From CAYYTU01 sp964474655 (GTDB taxonomy: Bacteria; Chloroflexota; Anaerolineae; B4-G1), in NCBI GenBank assembly GCA_964474655.1, contig CAYYTU010000014.1:1-62221 (forward strand): 62,221 nt of DNA, written 5' to 3'. The position numbers were made by a program, and so were the translations under genes. Below the pieces are notes generated by a model, which saw only the letters and a program-made list of their open reading frames with translations, made no database searches and was not told the DNA's origin. The first letter of the stretch is position 1, and each line of letters starts with the position of its first letter. Shown piece by piece: positions 8,600 to 15,498 of this stretch.

Positions 8600-8628
8600 A
8601 TTATACCGTACTTTCCAGACCATGCCAA
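8600..8628 (-). promoter_or_regulatory. Promoter of the rmd-gmd glycan operon
   Basis: Reading the minus strand, TTGGCA (8628-8623), a 17-bp spacer and TATAAT (8605-8600). The predicted transcript starts near 8593, leaving a short leader that contains the AGGAGG of rmd. Confidence 0.75.
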
Positions 8629-8640
8629 CCAGGGTATAAT
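8612..8640 (+). promoter_or_regulatory. Divergent promoter of the L,D-transpeptidase gene
   Basis: TATAAT at 8635-8640 is preceded, at 17 bp, by a weak TTTCCA (8612-8617). It overlaps the spacer and -35 of the minus-strand rmd promoter, so the two promoters cannot easily be occupied together. Confidence 0.5.
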
Positions 8641-8729
8641 TTTTGCTGCGTTGAGGCGCTTTATGCCACATGTAGTACCTGGTGCCACTGGCCTCGATTC
8701 CAACGATTGATACTATCGGAGATAGGCTT

Positions 8730-9830
8730 ATGTCGTCGACTTACACTCGCCGTCAGGCGCTCAAGCTGATCGCGGCCTCGACTGCGGCTGCGGCGCTTTC
8801 GCCCGTCTTCCACGCCCGCGCACGTTACCCCCTGCCGCCGGAGCCGACCGTCGACCCTGCGTTCAACACACCGGTCCTGATGGGGCGTGCGATTCACACC
8901 GTCGCCTTCTACGCCGAACCATCGACCTCCTCCGAGCGGCTCGATACGCGCACCCGCGATCAGGCGTTCCGCATCACCGGCGAGGTGCGGGCTCCTTTCA
9001 GCGCTCACAACGATTTGTGGTACGAGACACCGCTGGGCTACGTCCATTCGGCCTGGGTGCTGCCCATCCGGGCCTATCCCCCGCAGCCCTTCATCCGCGA
9101 TGTGGGGGAGTGGGGGTTCTGGGGCCAGGTGAGCCAGATCTACACCGAGGCCCGCGTCGAGCCCCACCCCCAGGCGCGTCGGGTCTATCGCTTCTACGGT
9201 GGCACGGTCTACCACGTGATAGAGGCCTTCGAGGATGAGGAGGGCACGGGTTGGTACAAAGTCTTCGACGAATTTCCCGCTCAGCAGCCGCCCTATCAGT
9301 GGGTGCTGGCGAAGGACGTGCGTCGCATACCACGCTCGGAGATGGCCCCGATCCACCCCTTTGCTGGCGATAAGCGGGTCGAAGTTGACCTAGATGAGCA
9401 GCGATTGACGTGTTATGAGGGAGATCAGGAGGTTTTCTCTACGCTGGTGGCCGCTGGCGTGGGCTTTTCTCAGCCGGACGACGAGACGGTCGTCGATATG
9501 GCGACGCCCAAAGGCGAGCATTGTGTGCTCCTCAAGCAGCCCTCACGCCATATGACCAACCGCCCGATGTATCCCGACGATCTCGCCCCGGCGACCGAGC
9601 TGTTCGACCTGCCCGGCATCCCCTGGAACGTCTTCTTCGATCTGAGCGGCACGGCCATCCACGGCACTTACTGGCACAACGACTTTGGCATCCGGCGGAG
9701 TCACGGCTGCTTGAACGTACCTAGCGAAGCTGCACGCTGGATCTACCGCTGGGTTTACCCCATCGGCGGCTATGAGGACGATTTTATCCAGAGCGATTGT
9801 CGCGTTGGTACATCCATCATTGTCTTCTAG
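8730..9830 (+). CDS. Tat-exported L,D-transpeptidase (YkuD) with SH3-like region
   Basis: 366 residues from the ATG at 8730, chosen because GGAGAT precedes it and the twin-arginine signal TRRQALKL (residues 6-13) then sits at the N-terminus, followed by a hydrophobic stretch ending near HARA. Residues 40-200 look SH3-like (WYETPLGYVHSAWV). The YkuD catalytic domain is C-terminal: VEVDLDEQRLTCYEG, IHGTYWH (H311) and SHGCLNV with nucleophile C328. Such enzymes form 3-3 crosslinks in peptidoglycan or attach proteins to it, outside the membrane. Twin-arginine export would imply folding before export. Convergent with the next gene. Confidence 0.93.
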   Translation: MSSTYTRRQALKLIAASTAAAALSPVFHARARYPLPPEPTVDPAFNTPVLMGRAIHTVAFYAEPSTSSERLDTRTRDQAFRITGEVRAPFSAHNDLWYETPLGYVHSAWVLPIRAYPPQPFIRDVGEWGFWGQVSQIYTEARVEPHPQARRVYRFYGGTVYHVIEAFEDEEGTGWYKVFDEFPAQQPPYQWVLAKDVRRIPRSEMAPIHPFAGDKRVEVDLDEQRLTCYEGDQEVFSTLVAAGVGFSQPDDETVVDMATPKGEHCVLLKQPSRHMTNRPMYPDDLAPATELFDLPGIPWNVFFDLSGTAIHGTYWHNDFGIRRSHGCLNVPSEAARWIYRWVYPIGGYEDDFIQSDCRVGTSIIVF

Positions 9831-9844
9831 CCCTTTTCCTCTGC

Positions 9845-10621
9845 CTACTCTTGGATCGCACTTTCGAAGGAACAGGGCCCGATGGCGCACTTGCCGCACG
9901 CTTCGGCCTTGCCCACCTGCTTGTAGACCTCCGCTACCTCCAGGCAGCGATTCCAGCAGCGCTGCTTGTCGATCCCGTCTTTCGTCAGGGCCTCCACCGG
10001 GCAGCGCGTGACACAGGCCCGGCAGCTGCCGTCGTGGAAGTAGAGGCAGCGATCTTGAGGCTCCGGAGCGCCGATGGGCAGATCGGTGTCGACGACCAGG
10101 CTGCCGAAGCGTCCGGCGCATCCGGCGTCGGTGATGACCATATGATGCAGCCCGAAGCTCCCCAGCCCGGCGATTATGGCCACGCTTTTGTGGGACCAGC
10201 GGCTGATGAGCGTGTCTGGATCGAAGTTATTGGTGGCCGGCTCCCCCGCCGCGCGGACGTCACGCTCGGCGAGTGCGCTGATGAGATGGCGCGTGATGCG
10301 TCCGATCAGGTCGTTCGTCTCCACGTAGGCCACGGCCCATTCGCGAGCGACGCCCTTACGTTTCCGGGCGTTGGCTTTCACCACCCACGGCTCAAACGGC
10401 AGAAAGAAGGAGACGACCGACCGGGCGCCGGGCAACAGCTCCTCCGGCGTCAGATGGGTCGGTTCGACGTCCTCGCGCAGCTGGCGGAAACGCGGATCGC
10501 CCGCGTCAGCAAAGCCGATCAGGGGGGCGCGATAGCCGGTGACCGTGTTGGCTTCGGTCACATCGCGCTTGATCATCTCAACGATAAACTGCGCTAGCTC
10601 CGATGAAGACATAGCTGTCAC
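9845..10621 (-). CDS. 4Fe-4S protein related to epoxyqueuosine reductase
   Basis: A 258-residue protein with a COG1600/QueG-like N-terminal region (LPGARSVVSFFLPFEPWV) and a C-terminal cysteine-rich part: SCRACVTRCPVEAL, then CWNRC, then CGKCAIGPC. It is shorter than true QueG (about 350-380 residues) and its second cluster spacing differs, so I would not call it the queuosine enzyme. Such short homologues occur in anaerobes with unknown substrates. It lies 5 bp downstream of the lipoprotein gene, with which it may be co-transcribed. An alternative start is the Met at codon 4. Confidence 0.75.
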   Translation of the reverse strand: MTAMSSSELAQFIVEMIKRDVTEANTVTGYRAPLIGFADAGDPRFRQLREDVEPTHLTPEELLPGARSVVSFFLPFEPWVVKANARKRKGVAREWAVAYVETNDLIGRITRHLISALAERDVRAAGEPATNNFDPDTLISRWSHKSVAIIAGLGSFGLHHMVITDAGCAGRFGSLVVDTDLPIGAPEPQDRCLYFHDGSCRACVTRCPVEALTKDGIDKQRCWNRCLEVAEVYKQVGKAEACGKCAIGPCSFESAIQE

Positions 10622-10626
10622 CTTTC

Positions 10627-11562
10627 TCAGCCGGAACTATCTTGCTTGGCGAACGCGAACGTGCTCCACACCTGGTTGATGAGCGAGGGAATCTCGTCGC
10701 CGCCCAGCGTCCGGACTCGAACCAGGTAGAGCCAGGCGTCGGGCCCCTGGATGACCAGCGCCTTGCCGGGGCCGCCCTCGGCGCCGGGCCAGTCCTCTTG
10801 GAAGAGGAAGCCTGGCTGCCCGTCCGGCTGGATCTCCTGGACGTCGGTCACATCGGGTGTGTTCAGCTCCTCGTAAGTAGCCTCCAACATCACGATGGCG
10901 TTGTTGAGCAGCAGCGGCTTGGCTGGCCCCGGTGCCCACCACAGCTCCAGCGTCCCGTTCTCGTACTGCCAGGTGCGACCACCGGCCGTCTGATCACCGG
11001 CTTGACTCATCTTGGTGAAGGCTCTTGGTACGTCTATCTGGATGGGATCCGGCACGCCGCTCAGATCGTGGAGCGGTGGGAGGATGGGGCGGAAGCGCAT
11101 CTCCTGCGCCCCCACCACGTCCAGCGAGGCATCGACTTTGACTTTGAGCTGCCAATCGCCTGCCATTGGCTCCAGGGGCAGCTGGAGGGGGCTTTCGGCG
11201 GCGTAGGTAGTCTGGTCCGCTTGAGGATGTAGCTCTGAAGACCAATAACGGGCCCCCTCGGGGTCGAACACAGCGGCGCTGACGGTGGCAGTCACGGTTA
11301 CGTCGGCTGGAGGGATCAGCTCCACTTTCACCGGCGGAGGGTCCAGGGCCGGTACTTGCTTCGGCCAGTGGACGGATAGTGTGATCGGCGGGATCGGGGT
11401 GGGCGTGGGCGTCGGTGTGGAGGTCGCAGTCGGTGATGGCGTGAGCGAGGGCGTGGGGGTTGCCGTCGGCGTGCTGGGGGCGCAAGCCGCCAGCAGCACG
11501 ACCAGCGCGCTCAGCAGCAAGCAGCGATGTGCATTGACTAGATGGTTATATATGGGTAGCAT
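10627..11562 (-). CDS. PT-rich lipoprotein of unknown function
   Basis: A 311-residue exported protein. A hydrophobic signal ends in the lipobox LLAAC, followed by a long Pro/Thr/Ser linker made of TPTP-like repeats (about residues 30-57) and then a beta-rich domain (VTVTATVSAAVFDPEG; WQYENGTLELWW). Linkers of this kind usually hold a domain away from the membrane surface. The C-terminal half (PGFLFQEDWPG, GPDAWLYLVRVRTLGG) resembles lipoprotein domains that bind small ligands, but I do not recognise a family. Confidence 0.75.
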   Translation of the reverse strand: MLPIYNHLVNAHRCLLLSALVVLLAACAPSTPTATPTPSLTPSPTATSTPTPTPTPIPPITLSVHWPKQVPALDPPPVKVELIPPADVTVTATVSAAVFDPEGARYWSSELHPQADQTTYAAESPLQLPLEPMAGDWQLKVKVDASLDVVGAQEMRFRPILPPLHDLSGVPDPIQIDVPRAFTKMSQAGDQTAGGRTWQYENGTLELWWAPGPAKPLLLNNAIVMLEATYEELNTPDVTDVQEIQPDGQPGFLFQEDWPGAEGGPGKALVIQGPDAWLYLVRVRTLGGDEIPSLINQVWSTFAFAKQDSSG

Positions 11563-11599
11563 GACGTTATGATAACACAGGGTGAGCGAAAGAACAATT

Positions 11600-11627
11600 T
11601 TGAGCTGCTTCTTTGATGTGGTACAAT
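11600..11627 (+). promoter_or_regulatory. Promoter-like site upstream of the MITE-containing gap
   Basis: TTGAGC (11600-11605), 16-bp spacer, TACAAT (11622-11627), reading toward the DUF362 gene. The gap 11563-11989 otherwise holds only the repeat element and a second promoter. Confidence 0.4.
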
Positions 11628-11763
11628 AGTTTGTGTTGAGGCTCGCTGTGATTCCCCGTCGTCAGATTCGGACGTAAGGCGGGGGGGCTGGTCGATCTGG
11701 AATACTATACCATTCTCGCTCCAGACTCTACTGGCATAGCGTTCGTCAGTCAATATCCATCGC

Positions 11764-11924
11764 GGGTGTATTTACAAGATTGGGGGAGGACAGACTTCGG
11801 AAGTCGAATACTGCTCTGCTTGTCAATTTATGCCGAGAAGAGCAATTTTGAAGCCCTGCGCACATCGTTCTCGTAGACTTCCGAAGCCTTGGCGCTCGTG
11901 CTCCCCCAGGTTTTGCATACACCC
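11764..11924 (-). mobile_element. MITE-like element, family A, copy 1
   Basis: 161 bp with imperfect terminal inverted repeats (GGGTGTATTTACAAG at the left; GGGTGTATGCAAAAC as the reverse complement of the right end) and two inner palindromes, AGACTTCGGAAGTC near 11792 and AGACTTCCGAAGCCT at 11875-11889. It is flanked by a perfect 9-bp direct repeat, ATCCATCGC (11755-11763 and 11925-11933), read as a target-site duplication. It has no coding capacity and is in the reverse orientation to the other three copies. Confidence 0.85.
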
Positions 11925-11937
11925 ATCCATCGCCCAA

Positions 11938-11966
11938 TTGGTGAGAAATGGGGCGGAACATATGAT
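11938..11966 (+). promoter_or_regulatory. Promoter of the DUF362-PAS pair
   Basis: TTGGTG (11938-11943), 17-bp spacer, TATGAT (11961-11966). The transcript would begin near 11973, 17 bp before the ATG, and include GGGAGG. The -35 lies 4 bp after the target duplication of the adjacent MITE. Confidence 0.6.
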
Positions 11967-11989
11967 TTCAACCTGGGAGGAAATAGCTA

Positions 11990-13231
11990 ATGGCAAAAGA
12001 TTTCCCTGGACGCGGTAAAGTGGCTGTTCTCAAAACCAGCCCGGAGACGGTGCTGGATGACTACTCCCGCCTGATGGATCTGGCGGGCTTTCGTGAGGCG
12101 TTGCCTCAAGAAGAGGAGACGATCCTGAAGATCAACATCTCGTGGCAGACGTGGTACCCGGCCTGCTCAACCGCGCCCTGGCAGCTGGAGGGCGTGATCC
12201 GGGCGCTGCGGGGCGCCGGCTACGAGGACCTGATCGCCTGCCACAACGACACCGTCGTCGTGGACGCCTACGTGGGCGAGCGCAACAACAAGCATAAGTA
12301 CGTCACCGATCTGTACGACCTGCGCGAGGCCCACATCTTCGAGCCGCGGTACAATTGGGTGCGCTACGAGCCGAAGGAGCCCTTTCTGGTGCTTGATAAG
12401 ATCTACCCCGAAGGCGTCTACATCCCCGAGCTGCTGATCGGGCGCAACATCATCCAACTGCCGACGGTCAAGACGCACGTCTTCACCACCATCACCGGCG
12501 CGATGAAGAATGCCTTCGGCGGCTTGCTGGGCCGCAAACGGCACTGGACGCACGCCGACATTCACAAGACCCTGGTCGATCTGCTGACGATCCAGCAGGA
12601 CATCCATCCGGGCCTGTTCGCGGTGATGGACGGCACCTTCGCTGGCGATGGGCCGGGCCCGCGGGCGATGCGCTGGCACGAGAAGGACGTCATCCTCGCC
12701 TCGGCCGATCAGGTTGCCATTGATGCGATGTCGGCCCATATGCAGGGCTTCGATCCGCTCGATATCCCCTTCATCCGCATCGCACACGAAAAAGGGCTGG
12801 GTGTGGGCGATCCAGAGCAGATTGAGATCGTCGGCGAGGACCAGGACTGGGTGATGAGCCAGGATTGGGACTTCGTCCAGGAGGATACCTTCGCCAGCCG
12901 CGGTCAGCACGCCATCTACCACGGCCCGCTCAAGCCGCTGGAGGGCCTGCTGTTGCGCAGCCCGTTGGTGCCCTGGTCCTACTTCGCCAGCAACTTCTAC
13001 CACAACGTCTACTGGTATCCCTTCGTGGGACGCCCTCGGGTGGAGAAGGCGCTGGAGACCAAGTGGGGCCAGCTCTTCAGCGAGTACGGCGCCGAGGCCG
13101 GGTTGCGTGGCGCGGTGATGCCCGGGATGGAGCGCAAGACCGTGATCACCGCCGCGGCTGGTTTGGCCGCCTTGGTCGGTGCGATCGGCGCTGGTGCCTG
13201 GCTGCTCAGCCGCGGGCGAGACGAGGCATGA
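11990..13231 (+). CDS. DUF362 domain protein with C-terminal membrane anchor
   Basis: 413 residues, ATG preceded by GGGAGGAAA. The DUF362 core is recognised from ILKINISWQ, the segment IIQLPTVKTHVFTTITGAMKN and the DQVAIDAMSAHMQGF stretch. DUF362 proteins are poorly characterised and often occur with ferredoxin domains in anaerobes; this one has none. Residues about 386-406 (VITAAAGLAALVGAIGAGAW) form one C-terminal transmembrane helix, with SRGRDEA after it. The stop overlaps the PAS gene by ATGA, so the two are co-translated. Function unknown; a redox or sensory role is only suggested by the partner. Confidence 0.88.
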   Translation: MAKDFPGRGKVAVLKTSPETVLDDYSRLMDLAGFREALPQEEETILKINISWQTWYPACSTAPWQLEGVIRALRGAGYEDLIACHNDTVVVDAYVGERNNKHKYVTDLYDLREAHIFEPRYNWVRYEPKEPFLVLDKIYPEGVYIPELLIGRNIIQLPTVKTHVFTTITGAMKNAFGGLLGRKRHWTHADIHKTLVDLLTIQQDIHPGLFAVMDGTFAGDGPGPRAMRWHEKDVILASADQVAIDAMSAHMQGFDPLDIPFIRIAHEKGLGVGDPEQIEIVGEDQDWVMSQDWDFVQEDTFASRGQHAIYHGPLKPLEGLLLRSPLVPWSYFASNFYHNVYWYPFVGRPRVEKALETKWGQLFSEYGAEAGLRGAVMPGMERKTVITAAAGLAALVGAIGAGAWLLSRGRDEA

Positions 13232-13593
13232 TCGCCCGCGAGGAGCTCGGGGCGCTTTTCGATGGCCTGCGGGCAGCGATCACCGTCGCCGATGAGGACT
13301 ATCGCATCGACTACTTGAATGACCTTGCGGTCAAGCATTACGCCGATAGAGGCGGTGCGGATCTGATCGGCACCGATCTGCTGGCGTGCCACAATGCTCA
13401 ATCGCAGGCCCAGATCCGGACGATATACGCTCGTCATCGGGAGGGCGATCTGACGCCCACACGTTATCACGAGCTCAAGGAGGACGGTCTCGGTGAGAGT
13501 ATCGTGCTGATCCCGTTGGTCGTCGATGGTCAGTTTCGGGGTATCGCGGAGTTGATGTGGGACGAGCGCCCCGAGCTGGTGTTCGAGGGCTGA
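13228..13593 (+). CDS. Stand-alone PAS domain protein
   Basis: 121 residues, ATGA overlap with the DUF362 stop. It is a single PAS domain: a LRAAITVADEDYRIDYLND beginning, GTDLLACHNAQSQAQI in the middle, and ESIVLIPLVVDGQFRGIAELMW as the final strands. The CHNAQS segment resembles the PAS domain found at the end of DUF438 proteins (CHPPKS), which may bind haem or another cofactor; that is an analogy only. There is no output domain, so it probably signals by contact, perhaps with the membrane-anchored DUF362 protein. Confidence 0.8.
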   Translation: MIAREELGALFDGLRAAITVADEDYRIDYLNDLAVKHYADRGGADLIGTDLLACHNAQSQAQIRTIYARHREGDLTPTRYHELKEDGLGESIVLIPLVVDGQFRGIAELMWDERPELVFEG

Positions 13594-13638
13594 CCTTCTC
13601 GCTAGAGTTACATTTTACGCATTTTGGAGGATTTTTGA

Positions 13639-14808
13639 ATGCATCGCGTCAGCAATCTCGTTTCAGAACGGATCATCCAAGTACCGCCGTCGGGCATTCG
13701 CCGCTTCTTCGACATCGCCGCGACGATGGACAACGTCATCAGCCTGGGCATCGGCGAGCCGGACTTCGACACGCCAGAGCCGATCATACGCGCCGGCATC
13801 GAATCGCTGGAGCGGGGCGAGACGCATTACACCTCGAACTCCGGCCTGATGGAGCTGCGCCGGGCCATCGCGGACCACCTGGACGCGCTCTACGGTCAGA
13901 CGTATAATCCAGAGAGCGAGATTCTGGTCACTGTTGGCGTCTCGGAGGCGCTTTACCTGGCCCTGGCCGGGTCGCTCGATCCCGGCGACGAGGTCATCGT
14001 CCCCGAACCGTGTTTCGTCTCCTACGCGCCGGAGGTCGCCTTCGCCGGGGGCGAGCCGGTCATCGTGCCGACCAAGGTGGAGAACGACTTCCAGATCACG
14101 GCCCAGGAGATCGCGGAGGTCATCACCCCCCGCACCAAGGCGCTGCTGATCGGCTATCCCAACAACCCCACCGGCGCGGTGATGAGCCGCGAGCGCCTCA
14201 ACGATATTGCGGCCGTCGTCAAGCAGCACGACCTGCTGGTCATCTCCGACGAGATCTACGACCGGCTGGTCTACGGCACCGAGCACGTCTGCTTCCCCAG
14301 CTTGCCGGGGATGTACGGGCGCACGATCCTTTTGCAGGGCTTCTCCAAGGCCTACGCGATGACGGGATGGCGCATCGGCTATATGGCCGCCCCAGCCGAG
14401 ATCCTGGGGCAGCTGCGGAAGGTACACCAGTACACGATCATGTGCGCGTCCACCACCTCGCAGTACGCGGCTCTGGCGGCCCTGCGCGATGGCGAGCCGT
14501 TCGTGCAGGAGATGGTGAGCGAGTATGACCGGCGCCGGCGCCTGATCGTCGACGGGTTGAACGAGGTGGGCCTCTCGTGCTTCGAGCCACAAGGGGCGTT
14601 CTACGCTTTCCCTTGCATCGGGATCACGGGGATGGACGACTATGAGTTCGCCGAGACCTTATTGCAGGAAGAGCGCGTGGCCGTGGTGCCCGGCAGCGCC
14701 TTCGGCGAGGCCGGCAAGAACTTCGTGCGCTGCTCCTACGCCACGTCCTACGAGCAGATCGAGGAGGCGCTGGAGCGCTTGCACAGCTTCGTCCGACGGC
14801 ACGGCTAG
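13639..14808 (+). CDS. Class I/II pyridoxal-phosphate aminotransferase
   Basis: 389 residues; TTTTGGAGGATTTTTGA precedes the ATG. Fold-type I signatures are clear: IGIGEPDFDTPEPI at the N-terminus, YPNNPTGAVMS, ISDEIYDRLVY, and the PLP lysine in GFSKAYAMTGWRIGY, then a C-terminal arginine in NFVRCSYA. This subgroup (aspartate/aromatic or N-succinyldiaminopimelate aminotransferases) transfers amino groups to 2-oxoglutarate. The exact substrate cannot be told from sequence. It stands alone between the PAS gene and a toxin-antitoxin pair. Confidence 0.93.
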   Translation: MHRVSNLVSERIIQVPPSGIRRFFDIAATMDNVISLGIGEPDFDTPEPIIRAGIESLERGETHYTSNSGLMELRRAIADHLDALYGQTYNPESEILVTVGVSEALYLALAGSLDPGDEVIVPEPCFVSYAPEVAFAGGEPVIVPTKVENDFQITAQEIAEVITPRTKALLIGYPNNPTGAVMSRERLNDIAAVVKQHDLLVISDEIYDRLVYGTEHVCFPSLPGMYGRTILLQGFSKAYAMTGWRIGYMAAPAEILGQLRKVHQYTIMCASTTSQYAALAALRDGEPFVQEMVSEYDRRRRLIVDGLNEVGLSCFEPQGAFYAFPCIGITGMDDYEFAETLLQEERVAVVPGSAFGEAGKNFVRCSYATSYEQIEEALERLHSFVRRHG

Positions 14809-14820
14809 CTCGCGCTCGGT

Positions 14821-14849
14821 GTGACATCGTCGGTGAATTGCGGTATAAT
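14821..14849 (+). promoter_or_regulatory. Promoter of the MazF-type toxin-antitoxin pair
   Basis: GTGACA (14821-14826), 17-bp spacer, TATAAT (14844-14849). This gives a transcript start near 14856 and a leader of about 85 nt. Confidence 0.7.
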
Positions 14850-14871
14850 GATTAGAGGCTCGAGTTGTGTT

Positions 14872-14916
14872 CGCTACGTGTAAGCGCTAACTGGTTAATC
14901 GCGTAGCGGCTTACAC
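14872..14916 (+). promoter_or_regulatory. Interlocked inverted repeats in the toxin-antitoxin leader
   Basis: CGCTACG (14872-14878) can pair with CGTAGCG (14902-14908), and GTGTAAGC (14878-14885) with GCTTACAC (14909-14916). The order A-B-A'-B' is that of an H-type pseudoknot if transcribed, or it could be a composite operator. The similar string GCTTACACGAGA also occurs near 50695, so a repeat relic is possible. Confidence 0.5.
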
Positions 14917-14940
14917 GAGACGACGAGCGGAGGTTGGATA

Positions 14941-15168
14941 ATGCTTCGGGCAATTAACGCGATGATTGATGAGCAAGGTGACGTGCGCCTGTTGGAGCCG
15001 GCTCGTTTACCGACTGGAAGCCGAGCGATCGTGATTGTCTTGGAGCCAAGTTATCACATCGATGCCTCTGAGACAGCGCTTTTGAGCGAGTCGGCACTTG
15101 CCGAGGACTGGAACCGCCCTGAGGAGGATGAAGCGTGGTCACACCTGCAGCAGGAGCCGTCGTCTTAG
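14941..15168 (+). CDS. Small antitoxin of the MazF/PemK-type pair
   Basis: 75 residues; GGAGG lies 7 bp before the ATG. The N-terminal 40 residues (MLRAINAMIDEQGDVRLLEP) look like the start of an AF2212/AbrB-type beta-fold antitoxin; the acidic C-terminus (ALAEDWNRPEEDEAW) is the region that normally binds and blocks the toxin. Its last 34 nt overlap the toxin gene. The function is inferred from pairing with the downstream MazF-like gene. Confidence 0.75.
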   Translation: MLRAINAMIDEQGDVRLLEPARLPTGSRAIVIVLEPSYHIDASETALLSESALAEDWNRPEEDEAWSHLQQEPSS

Positions 15169-15479
15169 TCCCGTTTCCGTTCTCTGACCTGACAGAAGCG
15201 AAACTACGCCCAGCCGTTGTACTTGCGGGCACCAATCATGGTGACTGGATCCTATGCCAAGTGACCAGCAATCCCTACAGTGACCCGCAAGCCATTACAC
15301 TGACCGATGATAGTTTTTCCATCGGTTCGCTGCGTGTCACGAGTTATGCGCGTCCCGGCAAGCTTTTCACCGCCAATCGCAGTTTGATGGTGAGGCAGGT
15401 AGGAGATCTGAAGTCAGAACTGCTCAAGCAGATTGTTGACACACTTGTAGACATTCTGTACGCTAGCCTTTCTCCGTAA
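15135..15479 (+). CDS. MazF/PemK-family endoribonuclease toxin
   Basis: 114 residues, GTG start, overlapping the antitoxin by 34 nt in another frame. It has the MazF fold: GAVVLVPFPFSDLTEAKLRPAVVL at the N-terminus with the conserved R-P turn, then the ILCQVTSNPYSD strand, and VTSYARPGKLFTANRSL for the last conserved block. MazF/PemK toxins cleave mRNA at short sites. The CDS ends 19 bp before gatB, so readthrough into gatB is likely. Cleavage specificity is unknown. Confidence 0.88.
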   Translation: MVTPAAGAVVLVPFPFSDLTEAKLRPAVVLAGTNHGDWILCQVTSNPYSDPQAITLTDDSFSIGSLRVTSYARPGKLFTANRSLMVRQVGDLKSELLKQIVDTLVDILYASLSP

Positions 15480-15498
15480 GTATGTGAGAAGTCGCCAA

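Noticed and set aside
9845..10621. Calling the Fe-S protein QueG
   Set aside because: It is about 100 residues shorter than QueG and has a different second cysteine spacing.
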